Shown piece by piece: positions 13,458 through 25,800 of a stretch of 64,000 nucleotides of DNA. The notes beneath the pieces were generated by a model. It did not search any database. It was not told the DNA's origin and worked only from the letters and a program-made list of their open reading frames with translations. Origin of the DNA: Gordionus sp. m RMFG-2023 (Eukaryota > Nematomorpha > Gordioida > Chordodea > Parachordodidae); assembly GCF_954871325.1 (NCBI RefSeq), contig NC_088777.1:41393366-41457365 (forward strand), read 5' to 3'. Position numbers and translations under genes: made by a program. Numbering within the stretch: position 1 is the first letter of the stretch; each line of letters starts with the position of its first letter.

Positions 13458-16400
13458 AAGGCATAATCTCAATTATTCAACATAATCTAAATCGATAAAT
13501 ACTCATATTAAGTGATTTGCTTATATGTAAATGTTAGTTTTGTAATTATTGTGTTAGGTAATCATTAATCCCAAGAAGTATATGTAAAAAAACTTACCGT
13601 TTTTTAATTAGAATAAGGAAAAAACAGATCGTTAAAAATATTCCACTTTAGTATAGATCTACTTTTTTTTACTATGCGACAGAAATTTCTCTGAGCTAGT
13701 GTTTTAAGTTATATATTCTAATTTAATTCTTTTGTTCTTAAATTTGATAATCTATTTTTGCAGATAGAATTTGCCAATATTTATAGAGCTCGCATTTTAA
13801 TTTCTAGTAATATTATTTAGGTATGCGTCCATAACTGTGAATTGGAATTTTATTTTCTTTATAAATACAATGTAAAATAAAATTTAAACAAAATATATTT
13901 TTATCTAAGGAGTATATAAATAAATAATTTATAAAAAGAATGGTTGGGCTTCAAACGCAAATACAATAAAAAATCTAGTTTTATTTGTGCTATTTTTTAA
14001 AATATGTTATAAACGTAGCAGTTGAAAATCAATGTTCATTTCATGACAGGCTGAATAGTAAAAAATTAAAATCGTTAATTATTCTTTGGCATTTTCCTTG
14101 TTTTGCTTTTGACATTGTATACCACTTTTGACATTAGGAAATAAAAAATGTCCATATTTCTACAGGTAGATAGTAAAAATCGCTAGCTTTTTTATTAATA
14201 TTTGATTTCATACTTTAATTTTTTTTCCTTCATTGCATAATTTTAACAGTATTAGTAGATCATATAATTTTTAATAAAAATAATTATCGCATTATAATAT
14301 TTGCTTGGTAACCTTAATATTTAGTGTTACAATTTATGATTAGGGAAGAAATTTCATCTGGATAGTTTAACTTAATGCGAATATGTTTAAAAAGCCCGAT
14401 TTGTGTTCTTTTTAAAAACGGCCTGATTGAGATTTTAGTCAAAATAATATTATGCAAGTATCAAATAGATGTCCAAACCTTTCTGCCATCTATGAGCAAA
14501 ATCTCCAGGTTTACATAATTATTATAATCTTATTTGTATAATAACTAACAATCTTCTTCCGCCGAAATGCTTACTTAATTTTTTCTTGCTAAATAAAGAG
14601 CCATATTTTACGAATTTTTCTTTCAAATTTGTTTATAGATCCACAAAGTTTTTTTAAAAAAAAATGAAGTAAAATAATTCTATAATTGTATTTGAAAAAA
14701 GATCTTTAAATATGATTGTTTTGCATTTATGATTAGGGAAACTTTCCAAAAATGGCAGATCCTGCCATAGTCCAACATAGCGGGAACCCCTTTAGCCCTT
14801 TTTTAAAAAATATAATTTAGTTTTTTGTCATATTTCTAAAAAAAATAACAATCAAATTCTAAAAAAATAAAATAAGGATATTAAGTTCGATATATTCTTT
14901 AATACAATACAAAATTTTATTTTAAAAAAGCCAGTGACGCATTTTAGAATTATAAAGATTTCAACATGCTAGTTTTTTTTTGTTTCAATCTTTAAAGCTT
15001 GAATTGAAGGATAAAAAATTAATATTTTTATTATATTTAATTAGATTATTTTTTTATCGTTAAATATTTTATTCTTTGTAAAAATTTAATTATATTTAAA
15101 TAAAAATTGCGAAGAAATATGCGTGATTTTGAATCGGATGTAATGGTTTGATTAATTCTTTTGGGGGATTTAAAATATAGGTTCAATTTCAAGGAATTAT
15201 AACTGTTTTCCGGTTTGGGTTCTTTGCCTTTATTTTACAATAATAATTTTTATATTTTATTATGAAAATAGTAGAACGAAAAATTATTTTTATCATCGAA
15301 GCAAACGATTTCAACAAAACAGACGTAAAATCAGACGATTTTAACAAAAAACACAATTTCATTAGAACAAACGGAGTTATCATGGGGCTCAAGCTCCTGA
15401 ATAGTTTATACATCCTTCCGAGAACAATTTAGATTTGTTAATTTTAGTTAGATTTCCCAGTTTTGTTTATAAAAAACTTCAATTGGAAATAGCATTTAAT
15501 CAATATTATTTACTTTTCGGATCCTATAAAAAATTCATACAATAAAATTCTAATATTATTTTGCATACTGGAAAAATTAAAATATTACCTGAAAATTAAA
15601 ATGTATTTTTTTTTAGAAATTCGATTATTGTTTTTCGATTTTTTCATAAAATAAACATTCTAAAAATTTAGATGCTTATTTATTTTATAAAATATAAAAT
15701 TTTAATAATTATGTCTGATTAATTCTTTCTATTTATAATGACAAGGTTATTCAAGTTATGAACTTAAGGTACTACTAACTAAACTATATTATAGAATATT
15801 CATTTTTCAAAATTTTATAAATTTATAGCTAGGAAATGACTTGAGAATTTATGTTATATATTCAAAGTACATGCGGGAAATTACAGTATTCATTAAGCAT
15901 CGATTGGATATAATTTTTATACTAACCATTTACACATTCCATTTCATACCCAAATCGTATCATAGCAAAATTATTCCTGATTTTAAACAAGGTTATAATA
16001 TTTACCCACTTTTATAATTTAGCAATGAAACCTTAAATTTTAAAGTCAGGGACTTCTACACCCATGCCAATGACAATATAAAACCCTTTAAAAGTTTTAC
16101 CCCTCCCCCACATCCCCTTTAAAATTTTACCCCTTAAACAATCCTACCAAATCAAAATTCACAAAAAAGGGAAATACAGATCAAATCTACCCCCTCTCTA
16201 TCATAAAATTATCTAAAATATCTGATATATTCAATGGCGCCCATTGGCTTAACCAAAATTTATCCAATGGAGGGGGGGGGGGGACTAATTTTTGGGGGCT
16301 TTACCCCTAAACCCACTTTTCGGCCCTGCCAGGCCTCTGAAAAATTCTAATTCGATATTTTTTTGGTTATTTTTTATTTTGCTTTTTAAAATATATGATA

Positions 16401-17030
16401 TCTTAATATCACCTCCATTAACCCTTTATTACATAGCCGGTTGAAATTTGTCCCGCCTAAAAAAGGACCTTTAATACATGATGAGACATATTTAGCCTGG
16501 CTTGATTTTTTTATTTTATTTAATACACAGATGGTATAAATTTATCTCATATAATATTTATATTTTCGCGCGCATAAAGTTTCGTATTTTATCAATCCCG
16601 CCTTTTTATTTTATTTTATGCAAAATATTTTTTATAAAATTTTTAAATCTACTTTAGCAAAATTCTGGTATATTTGATAAATAAAAAATGATAAGAAACA
16701 TTTACATATTCTACATATTTATCATAAATAGCAATATTTTAAAAAATGATCATTTATTTTTTTGGCAGTTACAAAAAATGTATCAGGTCATTTTATGTAC
16801 CACTGTGCAATAATGCTTATTTTACATTTATATTTTAAAAATATTATATTTTTATAAAAATTTTCAAAAAAATTATCTTGTCTGATTGTTCAACTGATTA
16901 GGATTCTTCTTTTGAAATATACTTAAAGGAAGTCGAGGACAACCTAATTGAATTTAATTGGAGGGCAATTACAATACCCCCATCAAGTTTTATATTTCGA
17001 TTAAAAATTATCTAAAATCTTCTATCTCAA
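13458..17030. other. gene-poor stretch with scattered old repeats
   Basis: No exon was recognised. A partial copy of the AACGGCC/AGATGTCC MITE lies at about 14383-14525. A G-rich patch at 16240-16335 (12-G run, then ACCCCTAAACCC) resembles decayed DNA-transposon ends. Confidence 0.4.
14383..14525 (+). repeat. partial palindromic MITE copy (subfamily 2)
   Basis: AACGGCCTGATTGAGATTTT, then an AATAATATTATG tract, AGATGTCCAAACCTTTCTGC and CATCTATGAGCA match the order seen in the copy at 49851-50030. The right half is missing or decayed. Confidence 0.5.
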
Positions 17031-17033
17031 AAG

Positions 17034-17198
17034 ATTCTTGACTTGGGTGTATCATCATCCTTGCAAAGCAATCCAATATCGACTCCTTCAAAATTTCATA
17101 AAAAATTTGTCGCTGATGATACAAGGAAAAAGGGATCGGATCATATTTCTACAAAAATTCTTGCTAGTGATTCGGAATCCCTTGGGAAAATATATTAG
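17034..17198 (+). CDS. possible terminal exon of unknown protein
   Basis: After a TCTCAAAAG acceptor-like site, a 54-codon frame runs to TAG at 17196-17198. It starts ILDLGVSSSLQSNPISTPSK and continues with a polar, lysine- and serine-rich stretch (FVADDTRKKGSDHIS). Codon choice looks protein-like, as in a disordered cytoplasmic tail. No partner exon was found on the plus strand and no family is recognised. It could also be a chance frame. Confidence 0.25.
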   Translation: MLDLGVSSSLQSNPISTPSKFHKKFVADDTRKKGSDHISTKILASDSESLGKIY

Positions 17199-17238
17199 GA
17201 CATCCTGGGAATGTTCTAGGACATCCTGGGAATGTTTT
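17197..17238 (+). repeat. 21-bp unit in two exact-looking tandem copies
   Basis: AGGACATCCTGGGAATGTT is present twice back to back, differing only at the last bases. It begins at the stop codon of the possible exon at 17034-17198. Confidence 0.8.
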
Positions 17239-17639
17239 ATTTGTAAAGTTTCGCTATATATTAACGCTAAAAGAAATTGATTTTTCTTTTCATAACAAAA
17301 AATAATGTATATAATACACAGTGGGAAAAATATGTCCCTCCCCCAGTTATAAATTATTTTGTCATTTTTGTATTTTATATTATAAAATTTCAATAAATAT
17401 CAAAAAATAACATTTTAAACAATCTCAGTGATTATTTTATTTAAGTTTTTATAGGTGAGCAATAGAGGATTTTTTTTAATGTTGAAATGTAGCAATAAAG
17501 GGTTAAAATTGGTTTGACAATTAGAAGAACCAATTCTAAAATCTATGCCCATGTTTCATGCTTTATTACCGCCTATGAGTGCTCATAGTAGCTAGTATAA
17601 AGTGAAAAATTATAAGCAGAAAAATTCTGTCCACCCATA

Positions 17640-19080
17640 AGTTTAAAAAGTGACTGATTTATTTTAAAAAATTTATCAATTTTTATTGATGTATAATTTA
17701 TTAAATCCGTTTTGCCTGATTAGTTTACTTATTAATTCTTCCTTCAATTTTGAGAGCCATAAAAAAAGAAAGAGTTAATAACAAAATGAAAACTTACATC
17801 ACTCTCTAAGCGTGAGGTAAGCCATGCTTTTGGAAACAATAATTCTGAAGATTACTAAACCATTAAGTAGTAATTAATATATTTCAATGCTTTAATCTGT
17901 TAGGTAAATGATTTAAAGTAGAAATATTATCAAAAAATAAGAAAAATTGGCATCATGCCAGAACGGAAAATATAAAGTTCTAATTATCTTGTTCACAATA
18001 ATATTTAATACCTTACTTATTAATTCTTCAATTATTTCCGCTAACTACAAGAAAGATAAACGAATTATAAGCCAAATAAAACTTATTATATCATGCCTTT
18101 AGTTTAAAGTCAGCCAAACTTCTGGAAGCATATATATTTTTTAATATTAGTACTTCATCCTTAGAAAACCACATTATTGGAAAAATAAATAATTACCATG
18201 ATTACCATCATGCTATAACGAATAATAAGCACTGAAAATCTGGATGCGCCAATCTGAAATGCTTGATTAGTATTTACTAAATCATCAGTCAGTTTTTCCA
18301 GTCAATAAACAAAAACTAGTATAATGGAAATATAAACTATAACGGCAACCTGTTGCTGAACCTTAAATATCAAATTTTAAATTGTGATTTAAAAAATTAA
18401 TTACATCTAAATACATTAAGGTTTCTTTTCCCCGACTTAAAATTTTTTGAATCTTAAGATTCTACGATTTTTATAGATATTTTTTGTTCTTTTTGGTGTA
18501 TTAGGTATGGCAGTGGAATAATTAAAATAATTATAATCAAGTATAAAAATTTGATAAATTTGAATCTCACAAGACGAGCTAAAACTTTGCCAAACTTTTG
18601 TTAGCACTAATTTGAAAGCTTAGTTAAATTGTAATACTTAACTAGCATACATATTAGTTTAATGCTTCAATCCTTCGGTAAACAGTATAAATAAAAAGGT
18701 TAATCTCAAAAAAAGAAAATTTCTAAAATTGGTATCAAGATTAAAGATGGAAGGAAAAATGTAGAAGGACTAAAGCAATTATAATGAAAAAATTAAATAA
18801 AACGAAATATATACATAAACAAAAATTACTATAATTATTATAAAAAATTCTTTCTTTCTTATTTTAAGATATCATACTCGATTATGTCTATACCTTTGAT
18901 ACTTTTATAATTTAGTAGCGATAGCCTAAAAAGGTAGCCATGCTTGTGACATCTTTGGAAAATGTGATACAAAAATAAGATGGATTAGTTGCAATAAAAT
19001 TGAAAACTATTATAATAAATAAATTTTTTACCAATCAAGCGATATAATTCAGGAAGTGTTTAATAAAGTAATATTAATAC
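17640..19080 (-). repeat. degenerate repeat array, copy set 2 (opposite orientation)
   Basis: The phrases TTACTTATTAATTCTTC (about 17725 and 18012) and CCATGCTT/CCAAACTT followed by TGGAA or TTAGC (about 17822, 18108, 18592, 18938) recur, with a first spacing near 285 bp. Read in reverse complement, the 17.7-18.0 kb part runs parallel with 12.5-12.8 kb. Copies are diverged, so the array is old. Confidence 0.45.
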
Positions 19081-19869
19081 TAAGTGCGCTTTCACATTTA
19101 GGGATAGAAAAGGTCAAATGTCGATCCCATACGAGATATGCGTCTTTGGGAAGCGTGCCGTTTTTCAATTTTTTTAAATATATTTTTGAAACAAAAATAT
19201 CTTATGTGAAAATTTGATTAAAAAATTAAATATCGTATTGTTTGTTCGCATAATTTCACAATTTTTTTAACACACATTTTTAAATAGAAAAAGAAATTCT
19301 GAGATGGAGGGGGTTTTATCAATTTTAAAAAAATGAAAGCAAATTTTTATTAATAAAAACAATGAAATCACAAAATTTTCTGTGAGGAAGCGGGGGGGGG
19401 GGGGTGTTTAACCCCAAACCCCTCATATCTACACCCCCGATGGCGTTTCTGGCTCTAGCTCTTTAGGGTTGCTTAATTTAATGTTAATCAAAAAATATTT
19501 ATTTTAAAAAAAAAAAGTTAAGGTGCTCATTCAAAAAATACCATGCAATTTTCTTTAATTATGAATCGCTCAAATACAATATAGATTTTATGAGTGACCC
19601 CCTTCCCTTCTATAATAGATGTATTTATTATTGATAGTATCTTCTTATATTATGACAACTCATAGAGACATGGTCAAGATTTTGCAAAGGGGGGAGGGAG
19701 CACTAAAGTAGGGTTTTCCCAAAAAAAAATCTGAAGGACTTTAAGTCAATTTATTGCAGATATTTGGCAGGGTTACATGTTTTAAGATGCAATTTTAGTT
19801 TTGCACTTCTTGCTTTATCTATAAATTAATTGTATACGTCTATAAAATGTGAGTTTTTTTTATGTTTAG

Positions 19870-22800
19870 ATGTGAGGAAAATAAGGGCACCTCTCAAGCC
19901 CATCTTTGATTTGGCAGCCGCTAATATAAGTAAACAGATTATCTACGTTGAAGAAGGTAGGATAATATTCTTTTTTTTAAACACTGTTTTACAAAAACAT
20001 TTATAGGGGAAAAGGTCGAAATTAGTTGCGCTCCTGAGTTGTATTCTTTCAATGATACAATCAAATTAGAATGGTTTAAAAATTCTAACCCCTTAGACAA
20101 ATCGGAGCCTACGTAAGATCTATATAATATATAAATATAGTTTTGGATTTATTTGGTATAACATTCCTTGTTTTTTCCCCTTGATCTATTAAAGTATTAT
20201 GATTGAGAAAGTGACTAGAAGCATGATGGGTACAACTTTCAGATGCGCAATGTATAACCAATCAAAATTTCCATATATGTATAAAGATATGAAAATTCTC
20301 GTTGAGTGGGGCCCGAAAGTCCAAATTAATCCGCTTGTCATTGAAACCGATCGCCAGGGGCAAGTAAATATTATTTGAAACATTCTAAATGATTTATTAA
20401 AAATTATGTTAGATTGATATCTCGTGCTATGCTGACGCTTTTCCTGCGCCTCTCATAAAATGGTATTTTGACCTTTCCCAAACATCTGCAACAGATGAAT
20501 TAGTTTATGAATCGACTGGTTTATATAAAATATTCTATATTATAAACACAAAAGGCGATATTGTCAAGTTATTTTGGACACAATTTTCTGTTTAAAAAAA
20601 GACTTTTGAAACCATTTTTAAAATAAATAAATTTAAATTGCGTTATTTTATTAATGATAAAACAATCATTTTATATTAGGATTATATTTGAACATAACCA
20701 CTAACGATTTGGAGAATTGCAGATTCCACAATCGGAATCTAACATGTTCAGCCAGTAATACACTAAAAAACTTAGCAAAGCCTGGCAGCCTCCCTGAAAG
20801 AACGGATAAAAGAATACTATCCATTAATATACAGGTTCCTTAAATTGTTATTATATCAATTTATAGGCAAAATTCTCCTTCCTCTCCCTCCCTCACATAT
20901 TTAAACGTTGATATCGGAACTAAGAATTATTTTTAAAAAAATATATTTTAAAAAAAATTTATAGTAAAAATTCTCCTAACTCCCCCCCCCCTTCCATATA
21001 TAAACGCTGTATATAAATTTTAGAAAAAACTATGCAGCAACCTGTTTACAAACATTACCATTTCCTATTTTCTCATTTTTTTTACAAATTCAAATTTCGT
21101 GCCTCATGACGAATTAAAAGAAAACATATTTTTGATAAGATAGCAAAAGATTTGAAAAGATTTTTGTACTAAATATTTAGAGATTTTATTTGTTCTTTGT
21201 GGTCCAGACACGTTGGATATAATGGAATTATATTTATATGCCTGATGGATCAGCCATTGAAGGAATGACAATCTAAACTATGTCTTCCCTTCATGTCTAA
21301 GGATATTTACAATCTGAGCACATGTGGGGTAGGTGATAGAGCAGTTAAGACAAATACCGATGGTCTGGGTAAATTCTTTGGAAAATTAAAGTTGTAGATT
21401 AACAGAAGGAATGGCTTTGAGAAACTCATACCCAATAAGGATAATAGGGTGGTCAGTAGATTGCAGGCTAGATATGGGCAAGGAAGCGAGATACTACAGA
21501 TGCATCCCAATCCTTCTTCCTGTTGGGTGTGGGAGGATGAGAATCAGCTATCATACGTGTTCCCGCGAATTATGGTCTCTATTAATGAAGATTCATTTTA
21601 GATGCATATGGGCATTGGTTATTTGCTTTGAAAAGCTGCTAGGTATATAAAATCTTAATGCTATGTCGAAAAAATCTTATGCCAAATAAATCAAAATTGG
21701 GAAGGTTCATTAAATCGGAAATTAACTATTTTCAGTTAAGTCCTTTATTCCATCTTTATATATCTTGAGTGGAAAAGGATGTTTGAAAATCCGAGGGCAT
21801 GGAAATACTAGGAATAAAAAAATATTTTTTTAAAGATTTATGCGATGAAAAAAGAGAGAAGTTGTCTTCCAATTTAAGGATGATGTCATGGGTGAAATGA
21901 AGGAAGTTGCATTTAACTTATATCTTCCTAAAGGGGATATAGGGGTGTTCGTTTATTTTGAGCCGTGAATTTGATATAGGGTGGTAGGAGCATTTGAATT
22001 TAATTAGATAAATATGGATTTGATAGGGTTAAGCGAGAATTTAATGGAAGGGTTCATTTCGCGAATTACGTTAACTACTTTGTAGGTTTCAAAGCTAGAA
22101 CCCCTCAAGATTCCGTCATCATAGATTTTATTATGTCGTTAATCCCAAGACTAAAGAGTAAAGATCCGAGGTGGTCACCCTGTTGTATGCTTTCAATTAA
22201 AAGTATTTTTTTAGAGTTGAATTGTAGGATTGAAGGAAATTAATAGTCAGCAAAAGGGAATTTAGTATGTGCTGGGAAAATGTTACGCGGAATGTAAGAA
22301 AGTATTGTGAGAAAGAGTGTTGTATTTGTATGTATAAGAGAATTCAATTTTCATTAGAGTTTTATTTGGTGATTTTTTTCAAGATGAATTTTTGAAAGGT
22401 GTACTGATGCTTCACAACCACCAGGCACTCATACAACTAATTGATAAGGGCTGATGTTGTGTATTCATATTTGATTCTTGATAAATTAATTTTTCTACCA
22501 ATTGGATATGTAGAACCAATGGTGATTGGCCGAATGTCCTTATTAAGTTTTTGTAGTGGGATGAGCCTAGCACCAAAGAGTAGGGAGATAACAAAACTGG
22601 GCACTTCTCTATTTAAGATTTTATTGCATAAATTGGTAATTTTAATGAGGATAAAAGTATGTATATTTATCAAAAAAGAGGTTATATCTTATTGGTCAGG
22701 TCCCATCAAGTCCGTGAGCTGAGTCGCGATCTTTCCTTACTTCTTCCTGTTTGAAATCTGAATCACAATGCGTTTAAGATTGAGGAGTTATAGGAGTTAG

Positions 22801-25800
22801 GGTAGAAGTAGGTAGTGTGGTTAAACGGCTCGCTTTGAGCCGGTTTTTAAAAAGGATAACTCGATATTTTCGCCAGAAAAATATTGCCTAAGCCTCGAAA
22901 TTTTGCTAATAGATGTCCGAACCTTTGTTCTTCTACAAACAAAATATTAGGCTTGGGTTATATTATTCTGAAGTAATGAGTTAGTCGTTTTTAGAAATCG
23001 GCTCAAAACAAGCCGTTTAACAACATTAGAAGTAGGGTATTTGAGTTCATATATTGTGACCATTATTATAATGTCATGACATGAATAAAGCATAAAGCAA
23101 AGGCTAAATATGAAGGATATGAAATAGAGAATAAGGCAATAAATATAAATTGTGAAAAGGTGCGATAATGAGTGAATCGAAGACTGATGCAAAAAAATAT
23201 CCATACCCCGTGAATGATTAACAAATAATCAATTTTTCGTGAATGAATTAAGCAAAATTTATGAATCACTAATCCAATAGGCAAAATAGAATAAAAAATA
23301 AATAAAATCACGCTATAATTAACTATGAAGGAATAATGAAATCGATTTAATAGTATGCGAATGAGCCAAGCAGAAATCATGATTAAGGTAAATGAACTAC
23401 AAATGCAATTCGGCGCGATAGAATTGGTTCCGTATCTGGGTTCAGTCTTTGCAACTTCGATTTGATTCAAGCCAATATTAACATTTACATTTTCTTTTTA
23501 TAATTATCGAATTAAATATATAACAATTTAATCATTTACAATTTCTACCTAGATAGTTGTGAACAATTATTTTCCAAAGCAGAGGCAACTTAATTTTGTA
23601 ACAAGAAAAATAAATATTATCAAAAATAATTCATTACAAACTATCATGTGTACGTATATTAGTTTATTTTTTGGCTAAGTCTCGAAAATATCTTATAGAA
23701 ATTTTCACTCTAATCGTAATCTAGATTATTTTGTTATTCTATTAATATATATATAATAAATACATATACTATATTTATTGTTTCTTGTATTAATTATCTT
23801 ATATTATCTCGACATTATCTAATAAAAAAAAATTTTTCATTTTTAAAATAATAATGATAATTTGTTTTATATAGGTAAACAAAAGCGAAATAAAAAACTG
23901 TCCTGACTTCTGTCCGGTCCAATTTTTATAGTAAGGTTCGATTTGATAAAAATCGGCTACAAACTGAACCGGTGTCATTCATTATTCGCAACATATTTAT
24001 ATGCAAATGTAAAAAATAATTTAAAGGTCATTCATTTTACACTGGTGTTCTAATATAATGTACATTAAGAGTCTAAAATTAAAATTTTCGGGCTAGAGTT
24101 GACCCTAAAAAAATTTCTACTTGTTACTATACCCGGCCTGTATAGATAAAGAATGTACATTAATATAAAACGATTTTGAAAAAATTTAAATATTCTAGTT
24201 AGTGTACTAATTAAAGCATGGTTTTGTTTCTTGAACCATATAGATGGCAAGCAGATAGATATTATGAATATTTTTCAATGATATTCTTTCTCTATATTGA
24301 GCAAAATTACCGTGTAATACACCCCCTCCCCCTTCTATGTAATATATAAAAGGAAATGGAACAATTTAAAAGGAAATGTTTAGAGAGTAGAAAGAAGGGA
24401 AGAAAAGGAAAAAATTAAATATAAAAAATCATTTTAAAAAAATAGGCAAAAAAATAAGAATAGTTTAATGAAAAAAGATATTTATAAAACACAATGATTA
24501 AAGAATGCATTTATTTCAGTCTTTTTAATAATGTTAGCCAAATTATTCATTTCTATTTTAAAATAAAAAAAATAATATAGGTAAGATAGAATATAATTCG
24601 GAATTTAAACTGAAATTTTTACTTTTCTATAGGAATTCTTTTTTATAAGGGAACCTTAAATACATACAAAATGTATGTATACCCGACCCGATTTCAAACA
24701 ATTTTTTTTTCATTTGTCCCCAAAAGCCCGACCAATGAGATAAAAATTATGTTTCCGCCCGGGCAGGCCCTAATTTATTTAAATATAATTGAACATAATG
24801 TTCATTTGGGCTGACCCTAATTTCGCATATCTCTAATGTATCTTAGAGATTATCATGCACCATCCATAGGCCCAGGTCGGATATGGGCCTAATATCATAT
24901 TTTCTAACTGGCCTGGGTTTAAAAAGATTCTTTAATAGGTTTGAGCTGGGTTTGGGCCCAAAATTATTAAATTTATATTTAGCCTATTTAAAACAGTTGA
25001 TAAATTTAAATATTGCCATTTTTTTCTTCTGATGACAAGTGGGCCGGGCTTGGGAAATTTTTTTGAAACTTATTATGGGTTTGGGAATTTTTTTAATATA
25101 AGATATGGGCTGGGCCTGGATAATTATTCAAAAATAAAAATAATTATTTGTAATTTTTAAATTAAAAATTTTTTTTACTGCGGGCCAGGGCCGAGATTAG
25201 TTAAAAAATTATGGCCCATGAATCTCTGATGTATATACAATCCACTAAATTTTATTGACAAGTTTTATTTAAACTTATTAATACAAATATAACCTTATTT
25301 TACAGGGTTGCGAGAACATTCTATATGTTGTAACAAAACAAGAAAATGATAAACCGATTCCCTGGTTCATATTATTATTAATATTGATAGTGCTCTTAAT
25401 CATATTGATTTTATTGCTTTCCTGTTTACTATATGCGAAGAGGAATAAGAGGAATCGATATCTACCACAAGAAAGCACATCAACTGTAATTAATTTAAAA
25501 TGTTTTTTTTTAATTTATTCATTTATTTTAAAGGACCCAAATGTTAAAGACAAACCGAAAAAGGGTAAATTTAAAAATATATATAATTCTTTAGCTTATG
25601 TCATCGCCTACATTTAAATTGCTCAAATAAAAGAAATTTTAATATCTGTGAAAACATAGCCTTATACCATAATATATTCTTAAGTTAAGTAAAATAATTT
25701 TTAAAACAATCATTAACACATTACATTTTTTTATTTTTTGCTTAGACCTTTTAATATTATTTTATTATCTAAAAATGATATAGGAGGGGCAACATTTCTT

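Noticed and set aside
21411-21650. Plus-strand 79-codon frame
   Set aside because: Antisense shadow of the minus-strand reverse-transcriptase remnant.
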